NCBI GenBank assembly: GCA_029247265.1 | Contig: JAQWLN010000276.1 | Location: forward strand, 1 to 59,691 | Origin: Fuerstiella sp. | GTDB taxonomy: Bacteria > Planctomycetota > Planctomycetia > Planctomycetales > Planctomycetaceae | Direction: 5' to 3' | DNA: 59,691 nt | Shown here: positions 8,895-18,858 of the stretch, in pieces | Position numbering within the stretch: the first letter of the stretch is position 1 | How the letters are laid out: each line of letters begins with the position of its first letter | Position numbers and translations under genes: made by a program | The notes under the pieces: generated by a model | What the model was told of the DNA's origin: nothing | The model's database searches: none | What the model saw: the letters and a program-made list of their open reading frames with translations, nothing else

Positions 8895-10730
8895 CTACAA
8901 CGGGGAAATTGAAAAATTTCCGATGGGAATGTTCAACGCTTTCAACGCCGGCGGCTGTTTTGCTCCAAGTTGTGGCAGTGCCCATCGTGCGGTTTCACCC
9001 AGCATTCCTCGGACACCGTACTTCTGTCGAATTTTCAGCATGTCTTTGACTGCGGAACGGGCGTTCATCCAGACGAGAGCCGCGACACTCATACGACGAA
9101 CCACCGGGAACTCCGGGGATAACAAGGCATCGTCAAAGATTCGTTCGGTCAACTTGCCTGCGATGGTCGGATCTGCATCTCCTTTGTTGATCTTCCCCAA
9201 CGCCCACAACCCGGCCGCACGTTTTTCCGGATCACCTTCGCCCTTACTGAATTGCTTCGCGCATAGGTTCTGCAGCGACGTTAATTCAGTGAATCCGGCG
9301 TGTTGGAACAGAAACGTAAGCTGAAGCGCACGTGCCACGCCTTGAGGGCCTGAGCTGGGAGTCTCCTGATACAGTTTGTGGCGTCGGAGCGTCGTCTGAC
9401 CTACCTGTTCCGCGATATCACGCTGCGGCATCAAGTGCAGAAGCCATGCGGCCGTGACAAGTACCTCCGGACGATCATGTTCCAGTAATGGAAGGCATTT
9501 GTTCTGCCATTGGCGTTCTCTCAGCTGGCCCAGTAAGACCAGTGACTGTTCCAGCTGCTGCCAATCTGCATCAGGATCGGAAAGAGTCATGCCGGCATTC
9601 CGGGAAATCAACTCTGACAGGTCAGGTCGAGTTCCCGCGAAAACTGCCAGCGATCGCCGTGCGGAATTTCGCACGCCGATATGGACGTCTCCCATAAGGA
9701 CATGCAGTTTTCGGCAGCTGTCTTCCGTCGGAAACAGGTCGATCACCTGGATCGCCGCGAATCGAACATTCGAATCTCGATGACGGACGCCAACGTCCAG
9801 TTTTTCAACCAGTTGTTCGGGATCTCGTTCCAGCATCGTTTTCCAAGCGCGTGAGGCCACAGTGTCGGAGTTGTCGTCACATAACTTTCCAAGTGATGCG
9901 ATGCCTGGCTCTGAGACACATTGACGCAACAGAGCACAGGCAAGCAGGCGATCCGCAATATTGCCCTTTGCATAACGTTCAGCCGTGATAGTAGCTGTCT
10001 TATGGTCAAGTGCACCGAGAGCTCGCGCTGCACTGTGCCGATTGACATAGCCTGCCAGAACATTTCCCAGCATAAGTTCGAATGCTGCATTCGCCTCGGT
10101 GTCACGCAGTTGAGTCAGGCCTTCACTCGCCAGTCGGACCAGCACGGTCGAATAAGTGTCGGGGGTTTTGATCCGTTGGACCCAAGCGGATTTAAGTGCA
10201 TCATTGCCCCAGCTGACAAATTCCGGTTCAATCTTAACACAGAGCGATTCGAACTCCGGATGACACATTTGGGCCACCTCAATGGCGGATTCGGCATGAC
10301 CAATTGCTGCCAGGGCAGACGCACAGGCCTGTCTGACATGAACATGGTCGGACTCACCAAGCAGCTTTCGCAGCGGCCTGGCAAGATGTGAAATATCGAC
10401 CAGCCGTTTTACGTGTATCTGTTCGAGTGTCGTAATGGCTTCGATGCGAATTTCATTGTCTGGTCCTGATACCAGCATCCGCTCCGCCAGTCCGAGAAAG
10501 TCATCTGCCACGTAGCGTCTGTTCGCGGGAATTGAAATTTCCGGCTCAAGGTACATTCTTCGCGGAAGTTCGGTGAACCGGACAATGTCCGGCAACTCCA
10601 GGTCGCCCCTGAAATCAGTGTCGTCATCGGCCGCTACCAGAGAAGGGAGCAGCGCATTGGCGATCGCCACAACTGCAAAGACTGCAAGAGCGGCCGGGAA
10701 CCGTTGACACGGAACAGAATGAAGTGTCAT
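8895..10730 (-). CDS. Secreted HEAT-repeat protein of an ABC transporter operon
   Basis: The ATG at 10730 gives a clear signal peptide (hydrophobic stretch AALAVFAVVAIANALL, then a VAADD cleavage region). The frame stays open further upstream, but that extension would run into the permease gene. The rest, about 575 residues, is a series of alpha-helical HEAT-like repeats, for example ITTLEQIHVKRLVDI, ACASALAAIGHAESAIEVA, RSALAVFA-like helices and AGLWALGKINKGD. No catalytic motif is seen. Such solenoids usually act as binding scaffolds, here probably outside the cytoplasmic membrane. It is the last gene of a minus-strand set with the ABC permease (59 bases upstream), ATPase and the 814-residue protein, so a partner role in that transporter is inferred. 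Confidence 0.75.
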   Translation of the reverse strand: MTLHSVPCQRFPAALAVFAVVAIANALLPSLVAADDDTDFRGDLELPDIVRFTELPRRMYLEPEISIPANRRYVADDFLGLAERMLVSGPDNEIRIEAITTLEQIHVKRLVDISHLARPLRKLLGESDHVHVRQACASALAAIGHAESAIEVAQMCHPEFESLCVKIEPEFVSWGNDALKSAWVQRIKTPDTYSTVLVRLASEGLTQLRDTEANAAFELMLGNVLAGYVNRHSAARALGALDHKTATITAERYAKGNIADRLLACALLRQCVSEPGIASLGKLCDDNSDTVASRAWKTMLERDPEQLVEKLDVGVRHRDSNVRFAAIQVIDLFPTEDSCRKLHVLMGDVHIGVRNSARRSLAVFAGTRPDLSELISRNAGMTLSDPDADWQQLEQSLVLLGQLRERQWQNKCLPLLEHDRPEVLVTAAWLLHLMPQRDIAEQVGQTTLRRHKLYQETPSSGPQGVARALQLTFLFQHAGFTELTSLQNLCAKQFSKGEGDPEKRAAGLWALGKINKGDADPTIAGKLTERIFDDALLSPEFPVVRRMSVAALVWMNARSAVKDMLKIRQKYGVRGMLGETARWALPQLGAKQPPALKALNIPIGNFSISPL

Positions 10731-10789
10731 TATCCAATGGCCATATACGGTGACAGTTTCGAAGATTTGTTCAAAGTTCCGGTCGTGAA

Positions 10790-12457
10790 TCAATCCGGTT
10801 GCCATATTCGCCAGGTTCTGGCGGAGAGTACCAGCAGCAACACACCGCAGATGCCGCCGGATACAAGCCACGTTGTACGTAGCAGGCCTTCATAGATCTG
10901 AAATCCTTCAACTTCCATCGCGTTCAATGCTCCCGCCATGGCGTTGACCGACAGGACTCGCTCAACAACGGCATGGCTGAATGGCGATCCCTGATTAGCC
11001 CAGACCAGCATTGACCCGGCGTATAGAAAAATCAGCAGACCGTAAGAAACGGTCGTGGCGGCTGCAGTTGATCGAAAAAAACTGCTGACCGTGGCACTGG
11101 TCAGCATGGCGACCGTAGCCATGAGTGCGAGAGACACGACTACCTGGGCAACCTGGGTCTGCAGAACTGGCTTGATCACCATGATAATTCCATACCCAGG
11201 CAGGGACGCACACAGGACGAGTGCCAGAGTAATAGCCACACTCATAAGTTTCCCGGTAAGGACACGTCGTGTGCTCAGCGGTGTCGCTCTCAGCATGTTC
11301 CACCCGCCACTCTCCAGTTCTCCAGCGATCATGGCGCCGGAAATTCCAGGCGTCAGCACCAGAATCAGGCCGACCTGAGCGACGATCATGATGGCGCCGA
11401 CTTTTTCAACGCCCCAGTCCAGGGTGCCCATTGTTGTGGCCAGAGTCAGCAACAACGACAGAACGGCGCAGCCGGCGACCATTCGGAGCAGCCAGTGCAG
11501 GCGACCAAACTGTCGACTTCGAAACTCCTTGACCATGATTGGATTGAGAAACCATGCAATGCCGGACTTGCGTTTCTGGGGATCGACGAGGTACATGACT
11601 CGGCGAGCAACCCGCAGTGACGCAGATCGCTCATCGGTAATCAGGCCCTGTGCACGCGAACGGTCCATCAGCGAATAGTTCAGCCTCTGAATACAAATCA
11701 GGCAGCCGACAAGGCTCAGGACCATGGCGGAAACGACATACCGTTGGATTAGGTCCATAGGCTCGATCGCTCCGGTTGCTCCGGGAGTTGCGTCGCCCAC
11801 TAATTGCAGCAATGCCGGTATGGGCGATAAGGTTCTCATGTGATTCGCCACTGTCGCATAGCTGGAATCGCCTCCCTGAAGAAACATGTGCGGAATCACA
11901 GTGATAACGGTTAGCGCGAATGTGGCTCCATACACCCATCGCAGGCCGGATTCCGCTGTGTCAGCGATTGTTCCGACCAGAAGTCCAAGCACAATCAGTT
12001 CGATACAGATTATTCCCAGCAGGCCGTAAAGTCCCAGTAAGTCATGCGTCGGTGAAATGGCGCCCATTGCATAACAGCAGGCCATTGCAGGTAGTGTGAC
12101 GGACAGCAGCAGTGCGGTAAATGCTGCCAGCGCAATCAACTTGCCAAGAAAAATTTCGGAGCGTCGCAACGGTGAGTTAAGCAGGAGCTCCATGGTTCGA
12201 CGCCGCACTTCGCGAATTAGCCCGGTCGCGGGAAACGCGGGGACGACCAGTATCACGGTCACAAACATGGAATATGCCAGACCGCGAAACACTGCACGGG
12301 CCTGAATACCGCTCAGATCCGCAGTCGCCGTGGATGGCCATTTCAGCAGGACCGTGGCAGAGAATGTCAGCGCGACGGCAACGAAAATCCACAGTGTCTG
12401 CTTCATTCGCAACAGCGACGGTAACTCTCTTTCGACGATCGCAATAGTGCCTTTCAT
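10790..12457 (-). CDS. ABC-2 type transporter permease
   Basis: This polytopic membrane protein of 555 residues has roughly ten to twelve hydrophobic segments in two sets, for example GLAYSMFVTVILVVPAFPA, TALLLSVTLPAMACCYAMG and LIVLGLLVGTIAD. The motif VRRRTMELLLNSPLRRSEIFLGKL after the second segment, and its counterpart LESGGWNMLRATPLSTRRVLTGKL in the second half, are the coupling-type elements of ABC-2 export permeases. Two such motifs suggest a fused, tandem permease that could form the channel without a second subunit gene. The ATG overlaps the ATPase stop as ATGA, so the two are translationally coupled. The substrate is unknown. Confidence 0.88.
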   Translation of the reverse strand: MKGTIAIVERELPSLLRMKQTLWIFVAVALTFSATVLLKWPSTATADLSGIQARAVFRGLAYSMFVTVILVVPAFPATGLIREVRRRTMELLLNSPLRRSEIFLGKLIALAAFTALLLSVTLPAMACCYAMGAISPTHDLLGLYGLLGIICIELIVLGLLVGTIADTAESGLRWVYGATFALTVITVIPHMFLQGGDSSYATVANHMRTLSPIPALLQLVGDATPGATGAIEPMDLIQRYVVSAMVLSLVGCLICIQRLNYSLMDRSRAQGLITDERSASLRVARRVMYLVDPQKRKSGIAWFLNPIMVKEFRSRQFGRLHWLLRMVAGCAVLSLLLTLATTMGTLDWGVEKVGAIMIVAQVGLILVLTPGISGAMIAGELESGGWNMLRATPLSTRRVLTGKLMSVAITLALVLCASLPGYGIIMVIKPVLQTQVAQVVVSLALMATVAMLTSATVSSFFRSTAAATTVSYGLLIFLYAGSMLVWANQGSPFSHAVVERVLSVNAMAGALNAMEVEGFQIYEGLLRTTWLVSGGICGVLLLVLSARTWRIWQPD

Positions 12458-13467
12458 GATGCAGTCTCCGTTACGGGGGCGGACTCTCCCTTGGTCTGAG
12501 GCTGTTCATGAGTCTCCTGCTGCGTAACACTGATGAAGACTTCCTCAAGGTCGCCTGCCACTTCACGAAACTGCGAGATCCGTTCACCACTGGTGACCAG
12601 TTTGTTCAACAAGACGGAAAGCTGCTCTTCATCTGCCGACGTACGAAACCTCACAACGGATTCCGCTTCTGACGGTGTGACTTCACAGTCTGTCTCCAGC
12701 GATGAACGAAGTTCTGCGGCCACAGAGACTACGCGATTTGCGTCCAGGAGTTCGATCTCCATCGTTCGCCGTTGTGACAGAGCGCGACTGACTTCCTGCA
12801 GTGTACCGAATGCTTTCAGTTGCCCACCTGCCAGAATCGCGACACGGTCACAAATCCGTGCGAGCTCAGGGAGGATATGACTGGTGACGATCAGGGTCCT
12901 TCCCTCATCCGCAAGTCGAAGCAGTATCTCACGCATTTCGATACGCGCCTGGGGATCAAGGCCATTGGCCGGTTCATCCAGGATCAGCACTTCAGGATTG
13001 TGCAGCAGTGTTCGGGCAATCCCAATACGTTGCTGCATTCCGTGGCTCAGGCTTTCAACAAAGCGGTCCTGCATCCAGGTGGAATTTGTCACTTCGAGTA
13101 CCTCGGCAATGCGCGCCCTTCGCTTCCTGCGGCCAATACCAAAAGCGGCACCGAAAAAGTCGAGGTACTCCCGAACGCGCATATTGTCGTATGAGCCGAA
13201 CTTGTCTGGCATGTAACCGACCAGTTGACGAACTTTTCGTGCCTCGCGTACACAGTCAGCGCCGGCAATTCGTGCGGTCCCGGCAGTTGGCCGGGTGAGA
13301 CCGACAAGCACGCGAATCGCGGTGGTTTTCCCCGCTCCATTCGGACCAATAAAGCCAAGTATGCTGCCCTTATTGAGGGAAAGACTTAGCTGGTCGAGCG
13401 CCACGAATTGACCGAAACGCTTCGTCAGGCCGTTGATTTCAACTACTGGTGACACTTCACTGCTCAC
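12454..13467 (-). CDS. ABC transporter ATP-binding protein
   Basis: This cytoplasmic ATPase would power the adjacent permease. Walker A GPNGAGKTTAIRVL, a Q-loop in VGYMPDKFGSYDNM, signature LSHGMQQRIGIA, Walker B VLILDEPANGLDP and the switch His in IVTSHILPEL are all present. A C-terminal domain of about 110 residues (from about 225) follows, as in the DrrA/NatA/Gld-type exporters. The start appears to be GTG at 13467, a short distance before the core domain. The stop overlaps the permease start. The 814-residue membrane protein gene ends 67 bases upstream on the same strand, which suggests one transcription unit. Confidence 0.93.
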   Translation of the reverse strand: MSSEVSPVVEINGLTKRFGQFVALDQLSLSLNKGSILGFIGPNGAGKTTAIRVLVGLTRPTAGTARIAGADCVREARKVRQLVGYMPDKFGSYDNMRVREYLDFFGAAFGIGRRKRRARIAEVLEVTNSTWMQDRFVESLSHGMQQRIGIARTLLHNPEVLILDEPANGLDPQARIEMREILLRLADEGRTLIVTSHILPELARICDRVAILAGGQLKAFGTLQEVSRALSQRRTMEIELLDANRVVSVAAELRSSLETDCEVTPSEAESVVRFRTSADEEQLSVLLNKLVTSGERISQFREVAGDLEEVFISVTQQETHEQPQTKGESAPVTETAS

Positions 13468-13534
13468 TGCTTCTACTTTCTAAATAATATGCCTGCCCTG
13501 AATCCTTGTTCTGCTGTGCAATCGTCCAGAGGGG

Positions 13535-15979
13535 TCACGGCACTCGCACGCCATGGAGTGTCAACATGATCCGCCCCAGTCGCCAGTTGTCTTCGCGTCC
13601 TGCAACCGCGATATCGTTGGCGTCATCCAGGTTAGGGGCGCCAATATCCAGTTCTATATACAACTTCCCGTTGGCGGCCGCGGGGTTCAGTTGTTCTGCA
13701 GGGACGTCGATCGTGAACAGTCCGGCGGGGCTGTCGAGCGTTCTGACGTGAGTCGGAGCGTCGCGACTGCCAACACCCACTTTTACCGGTCTTGAACCGG
13801 CATTGATGCGGATACTGAGGGTGCCGCCGGTCGCCTTAAAAGGCTGACAAACGTCCGGAAGGGATACTTCAAGGAATGTCGTGCTGGCGCGTGCCTGAGA
13901 TACCCATGTACGTTTAGAGTTGCTGTAGACACCGCTCATTCCGCCCTGAGCATCGAATACCGCTTGATAGGGCAACATGACCGGCGGAATGGTAAACTCG
14001 GTGTTTGGCGGTGGAGGCTGAAGCACGACCGTCTGCGATACCAGAGCCGCCCCGTTCTGCTGCATGGCCTGGCCTCCGACGGTGATGGATGGTTTTTTCA
14101 GCTGCGTGAAGTAAAGCAGAGACAGTTTGTCCGGATATGCTGTGTCCTGGTGCTCCATGCTGAAAAGTCCTTCGTAGATGGACGCATGTTGCTTTTGAAC
14201 GTCAGTCAGGAATGTTCCTGTGACGAACTCAGTCGAGGCCAGCACGTCGTCCGGTGTCGCCAGGAATGTGCCGTCTGGCTGGATTCGAACCGCCATTCGT
14301 TCGGGTGACAGACTTGCAAGAATCATGTCTGAAGGATCACTTCCTGACGGAAGTCTTCCGGTCAGTCCTTCACTATTAAAAGTCGCCGTGACGCTGCCCG
14401 GTCGATCGAGGCGTCGCAGCGCACGAATTCTGTAGTTACGTATCCCGGCCGCCTGGCTGAGATTCTGCCATTCGGATTCGCCCCTGTCCGTCCAGACCAT
14501 TCGCCGTTCATTGCTTTCGGTGGCGATATTACGTGGGGTCAGCAGTGAGAAATCGGTCATCTTCACCGTGAGGGAAGACGGCTTGGGAAGATACACGGAA
14601 GCCAGGCCGTCTGCCGCCTGAGTCGTCTGTCCGTCGACCGACTGTATGACCTGTTGTTGAATGGCCGTCTCTGGAGCAACGCTGCGTGTCTGATGACCAA
14701 CCCAGACTGCGGGTGTCGCACACAGACATGCAAGGCATGGGACTCCCCAGAGCAGTCCCATGCCTTGTCCCCGACGCAACAGAACGGTGCCGCAGATGAT
14801 AAGAAGTGTGGCGAACCCCAGCATCACACTCGCGGCAAATTGACGAGACGGCACCTTGTAACCGATAAACCCGGCAGCGGCCGCGCCCAGACGATCGTCA
14901 TCGATGCGCGAAACAACACGTTGCGGCTCAAACAGAAGCGTGCCGATCTGACCAGCGCAGGGCACTGTTCTGATGTTCCCCTCCACTTCCAGGAAGACTT
15001 CGGGTGATACAGTAGTGACGACAACTGTACCGTTGCCAAACGGGAGTTCAATTACGGCTGGCCAGCCATCAACAGTCCAGATGACGCGGCCTGTCTCTGC
15101 GATAATCCGCATCAGCCGAACTGGTTCATCAAATTCTCTCAGAACTTCTCGCACAGGAGACTGCCCGGCAGGTTCTGCTGGATCTATCTCAAGCTTCATC
15201 ACGTTCGACGAAGTCTCATCGATTTTTGTGATCGGAAATGCGTCACCCAGCAGGGCACGTATCGTATCCATGCCCGTTTGGTCAGCAAACAGCCATGTCT
15301 TCCCGCCTCGTTGTGTCCAGACACGTACGGCATCACAGGCTGCTGGAGACCTGTGCAGTGTTCGCGATGTAATCAGCAGTTGTTCCAGACATTCCAGCGA
15401 TTCGGGGTAGCCGTCGATGTGCTTCGACTCAAACACCAGTGCCATTCGCTCATTGCCCGTTTCTTTCCGCAACGTATCGGCGAGTTCTTCCACGAAGTCC
15501 AGATCACGCGGTGTTTCGTCATTCGAGAGAAGGAGTCCGCGATATCCGACGGACGAACCTACTCGATTTTTCGAATTGACTCCGTGAAAACTGCGTGCTA
15601 CCTGTTCTCCACGAATGCGTTTGATCGGCCCCTTTCCTTCGGGGTCTTCGAAGACCAGAAATTCGAAGTCGAAGTTCTCAGTATCATGATCAGAGAGCAG
15701 GACCGGCCACTGACATTCCCGCTTGGTTTTGGCGGGAATCGTGACACGCCGACCGTACTGCAGTCCGCCACTATGGGCCGGCACCACAACGGCAAGGACC
15801 TCTTTGTCGTCATCTGATTTGTTTGCGAATTCTCCCTTCAACAACCCCCAGTGGCCCTGGCGATATCTTCCCGGACCCCCGGGGCCGACGTCCACACTAA
15901 TGCTGTCGTCCGCTAGGCCACCGGACAGGGACGTCAACATGAGGCAAATGATAAAGCCCACAAAAGTTCGCTGAGGCAT
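13535..15979 (-). CDS. Large exported membrane-anchored protein of the ABC operon, function unknown
   Basis: This 814-residue protein begins with a signal peptide (RTFVGFIICLMLTSLSGGLA, cleavage before DDS). An exported region of about 370 residues follows, containing a Rossmann-like stretch (ACDAVRVWTQRGGKTWLFAD). One or two membrane segments lie near 390-440 (SVMLGFATLLIICGTVLL and GVPCLACLCATPAVWVG), and a second exported region reaches the C-terminus. I do not recognise the family. The layout resembles, only in general form, the accessory proteins encoded beside Gld-type ABC systems, which combine a large extracytoplasmic domain with a permease/ATPase pair. It is the first gene of the four-gene minus-strand operon. 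Its role in that export or envelope process is inferred from position only. Confidence 0.7.
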   Translation of the reverse strand: MPQRTFVGFIICLMLTSLSGGLADDSISVDVGPGGPGRYRQGHWGLLKGEFANKSDDDKEVLAVVVPAHSGGLQYGRRVTIPAKTKRECQWPVLLSDHDTENFDFEFLVFEDPEGKGPIKRIRGEQVARSFHGVNSKNRVGSSVGYRGLLLSNDETPRDLDFVEELADTLRKETGNERMALVFESKHIDGYPESLECLEQLLITSRTLHRSPAACDAVRVWTQRGGKTWLFADQTGMDTIRALLGDAFPITKIDETSSNVMKLEIDPAEPAGQSPVREVLREFDEPVRLMRIIAETGRVIWTVDGWPAVIELPFGNGTVVVTTVSPEVFLEVEGNIRTVPCAGQIGTLLFEPQRVVSRIDDDRLGAAAAGFIGYKVPSRQFAASVMLGFATLLIICGTVLLRRGQGMGLLWGVPCLACLCATPAVWVGHQTRSVAPETAIQQQVIQSVDGQTTQAADGLASVYLPKPSSLTVKMTDFSLLTPRNIATESNERRMVWTDRGESEWQNLSQAAGIRNYRIRALRRLDRPGSVTATFNSEGLTGRLPSGSDPSDMILASLSPERMAVRIQPDGTFLATPDDVLASTEFVTGTFLTDVQKQHASIYEGLFSMEHQDTAYPDKLSLLYFTQLKKPSITVGGQAMQQNGAALVSQTVVLQPPPPNTEFTIPPVMLPYQAVFDAQGGMSGVYSNSKRTWVSQARASTTFLEVSLPDVCQPFKATGGTLSIRINAGSRPVKVGVGSRDAPTHVRTLDSPAGLFTIDVPAEQLNPAAANGKLYIELDIGAPNLDDANDIAVAGREDNWRLGRIMLTLHGVRVP

Positions 15980-16155
15980 CCGCGTCTAAGTATCCTGATC
16001 GTGTCTTACGTTATGAAGATTCCTGTAGCTGCCTGATTGCACCGGCAACGGTGCTGATAATCAACCAATTACGGGTATGAATGTCAGAATGGCCCGGGTC
16101 CGACGCCTCATCCCCTGCCAGCGCAGCTTCAGGCGAATCGTCTCTGAGGCGGTGA

Positions 16156-17625
16156 TCACTGGTAAGCAATGCCCAGATCGTTGTTACGCACGACCGCCAG
16201 TTTCGCTGCCAGTTTTTTTCTGAATTCAGCGACCAGTGTGGCATGCTCCGGCAGTTCTGCAAGGTTCGTAAACTGTTGAGGATCGTTCTGTGTGTCGAAT
16301 AGTTCAATTCCACCGGACGCGTCTTCCTTGTACTGAATAAATGCCCAGTTGTTTTCACGTAGAAGAAACCCTTTGCGCGCAGGTGCGACACTGAACGCCG
16401 CGTCGCGCACGGATCGGCGGGGGTCATCCAGCATCTGTGAAATGTCTTTTCCCTGTATGCGGTCCGTAACGTCGAGTCCGCAGAGCCTCGAAACAGTGGG
16501 GTACAGATCGAGCAGTTCGACAAGACTGTCGCAGACTGCCGGGTTTTTGCCAGGTACGCTGATGATCAGCGGCACGCCTGCCGATTCGTCTCGCAGGCTG
16601 ACCTTTGCCCAGAAGTCATGTTCGCCGAGATGGTAGCCGTGATCGCTGGTGAAAATGACGATCGTCTTGTCTTCTATGCCCGCTTTTCTGAGCGCCGTCA
16701 TGACCTTACCCACCTGAGCATCCATGAACGCGACAGATGCATAGTAGCCTCCCATCGCCTTTTTCTGGCGACGGACATCCATCTTCATATTCAGGCTGGT
16801 TTTGTAGTTGATCCCCGGTTTCGGGATGTCGTCCCAGTCTCCCGGAAGCTTCTCCGGCAGTACCATTTTTTCGTACGGCAGGAACGGCGGATAATACGAC
16901 CTTGGGGCGACGAAGGGCACGTGCGGCCTGACACAACCAACCCCCAGCCAGAATGGCTTGTCCTTATGCTGGTCGATCAACTGCACCGCTTTGGCGGCCG
17001 TCATGCCGTCTGAGTGAACCATGTCATCGCCGTCCGCCTCAACAACAACAAATGTGTTGCCGCCTACAACGGGCTTCTTTCCGTCCGGATTACCCTCCAG
17101 AGTTTCACCGTCGCCCGGTGCTTTCCATTCAGGTCCAGGACTGTTGAAACGTTCCGTCCACGAAACTGCGTCATCGGCTCCGTTGTATTTGTTGTGATCG
17201 CGACCATCGCCGCCCAGCAGAACTCCGCCTGGCACGCCCATGTGATAAATCTTGCTGACTCGAGCCGTGTAGTATCCGTTGTTCTTGAAATGCTGTGGCC
17301 ACGTCTCGCGATCGCCGATCTGCGGGCGAGGACTCTTGTAACCGAGTACGCCGGTTGCGTGAGGATAGTACCCGGACAACATTGAAGCACGGGATGGTCC
17401 GCAGTAGGTTCCCTGGCAGAAGGCTCGCGTGAATCGAGTTCCCTTTGCCGCGATCGCATCGATGTTCGGTGTCTGGCAAACGGTATTGCCATAGCACGAA
17501 AGCGCTGTCGCAGTCAGGTCATCGGAAATGATGAATAACACATTGTGTTTTTGCTGAGCGATATTCTCAGCGTTCGTCATTGTGGATACTGCCAGCAGCA
17601 TCAGGACAAACGCACAGGATTTCAT
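16156..17625 (-). CDS. Secreted sulfatase (type I, formylglycine-dependent)
   Basis: This arylsulfatase-fold enzyme would hydrolyse sulfate esters, probably on sulfated polysaccharides, as is common in Planctomycetes. Counting from the ATG at 17625 there is a signal peptide (MKSCAFVLMLLAVSTMTNA). The metal-binding pair D35-D36 lies in FIISDDL. The formylglycine motif C-x-P-S-R is present as C75-G-P-S-R in TYCGPSRASMLSG. TSDHGYHLGEHDFWAK supplies further metal and substrate ligands. The overall pattern (GYYPHATGV, VSKIYHMG, VGCVRPHVPFVAPRSYYP) is closest to iduronate-2-sulfatase-like members. The frame is open to 17736, but the leader would then be too long before the signal sequence. No maturase gene is in the window. 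Confidence 0.92.
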   Translation of the reverse strand: MKSCAFVLMLLAVSTMTNAENIAQQKHNVLFIISDDLTATALSCYGNTVCQTPNIDAIAAKGTRFTRAFCQGTYCGPSRASMLSGYYPHATGVLGYKSPRPQIGDRETWPQHFKNNGYYTARVSKIYHMGVPGGVLLGGDGRDHNKYNGADDAVSWTERFNSPGPEWKAPGDGETLEGNPDGKKPVVGGNTFVVVEADGDDMVHSDGMTAAKAVQLIDQHKDKPFWLGVGCVRPHVPFVAPRSYYPPFLPYEKMVLPEKLPGDWDDIPKPGINYKTSLNMKMDVRRQKKAMGGYYASVAFMDAQVGKVMTALRKAGIEDKTIVIFTSDHGYHLGEHDFWAKVSLRDESAGVPLIISVPGKNPAVCDSLVELLDLYPTVSRLCGLDVTDRIQGKDISQMLDDPRRSVRDAAFSVAPARKGFLLRENNWAFIQYKEDASGGIELFDTQNDPQQFTNLAELPEHATLVAEFRKKLAAKLAVVRNNDLGIAYQ

Positions 17626-17920
17626 GGCAGTGACTTTCTGACGTACAGGTAACGGCATTGGATTGCTTAAGCTTTTAGAACCACGATTCAGACCGGCCTC
17701 AGTAGCAACAGATTCCACAGTGCGATCCTTGAACAAGGCTTTCAGTGAATCAGCTCACGTTACAGGGCTGATCGGCCAAATCATAGTTGGACGGCGACTT
17801 CGGTGAATGGCTGAAGATCGGACTCGCCTGTCGCATCTGTTTGTACGACAATGCGCCACGACGAGATGGACCCGAATTTAAAGTGAATCGGTGACACGCC
17901 GGAGGGATGTGCCCACGCAG

Positions 17921-18856
17921 ATGGAACACCGAATGAGTCCCAGTCCTCAAACGCGGCGCACACTCTTCATGGTGTTTCTGGTGCTTACCTGCCTTTCAGT
18001 TGCCGACGTGTCAGCCGAGACTCCAAAAGCAGTTACTACTGCCGATCCGATCAGTCAGGCCTGTCTGAGGCCGATGAAGGGTGACTTTCGGCGACCGGAT
18101 GAGGTCGGATTGACTGCCAGCGAAGTTCACTTTGCGAATGCCGGCGGTCATCGGCTTCGAGCCTGGTTTTTTCCGGTGAAGAACGCGCGGCAGTCCGTTC
18201 TGTTCTGCATGGGCAACACGGGAAACATTTCTCTGATGCTGCCCTACGCAAAAATTCTGCAGCAGGGGGGATTCGACGTTTTACTGTTCGACTATCAGGG
18301 GTTCGGAGAGAGCGAAGGCGTGCCGTCCGTGGGGGCACTGCTGGGTGACTGCCTGGTCGCATTTGACTTTCTGCAAACGCATACTCAGCGTGCGCCCGAA
18401 GATATCGGAGTGTTCGGAGTTTCCCTCGGCTCATTTCTGGCATTGACTGTTGCTGCCGAAAAAAATGTCGGTGCGGTCGCGGTGGAAGATGCTTTCATAC
18501 CGGACGAAACACTCGACCGATTCTCTGCCCACGTGACGGGTGACAGTGCGGTTGCGCAGATGACCCTGCAGGGGATTAAATTCTTCCTTCTGAAACGCGT
18601 CGACCCTCTGCACAACGTGACCCGGCTGCAGTGTCCGGTGTTCTTTCTGCACGGTGAACGAGATCGCTTGCTGCGTCCGTCAGGAACGCTGCGAATCGCC
18701 GCAAACGCGACGGTGCCAAAACGGATCTGGTTGATTCCGAATACCGGGCACGCACCGCAGTCTCTGGAAACGAATGACCGTGAATACGCTGGACAGCTGA
18801 CCACGTTTTTCCCGAGGCCTTTGCTGGTTCTGTGGCGGAACCGGAAGTTGAATTGA
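17921..18856 (+). CDS. Alpha/beta hydrolase, exported
   Basis: A signal-peptide-like segment (RRTLFMVFLVLTCLSVADV) precedes an alpha/beta hydrolase domain. Visible elements are the oxyanion region VLFCMGNTGN, FDYQGFGESEG, the nucleophile elbow GVSLGS, the acid in HGERDRLLRP and the His in PNTGHAPQ, which together make a complete Ser-Asp-His triad. This fits the serine aminopeptidase S33/BAAT-like group of small esterases or peptidases with unknown substrate. Starts at 17891 (GTG), 17921 or 17933 are possible; 17921 is used because a GGAGGG lies about 14 bases upstream. A possible gene follows immediately in another frame (18859). Confidence 0.82.
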   Translation: MEHRMSPSPQTRRTLFMVFLVLTCLSVADVSAETPKAVTTADPISQACLRPMKGDFRRPDEVGLTASEVHFANAGGHRLRAWFFPVKNARQSVLFCMGNTGNISLMLPYAKILQQGGFDVLLFDYQGFGESEGVPSVGALLGDCLVAFDFLQTHTQRAPEDIGVFGVSLGSFLALTVAAEKNVGAVAVEDAFIPDETLDRFSAHVTGDSAVAQMTLQGIKFFLLKRVDPLHNVTRLQCPVFFLHGERDRLLRPSGTLRIAANATVPKRIWLIPNTGHAPQSLETNDREYAGQLTTFFPRPLLVLWRNRKLN

Positions 18857-18858
18857 CT

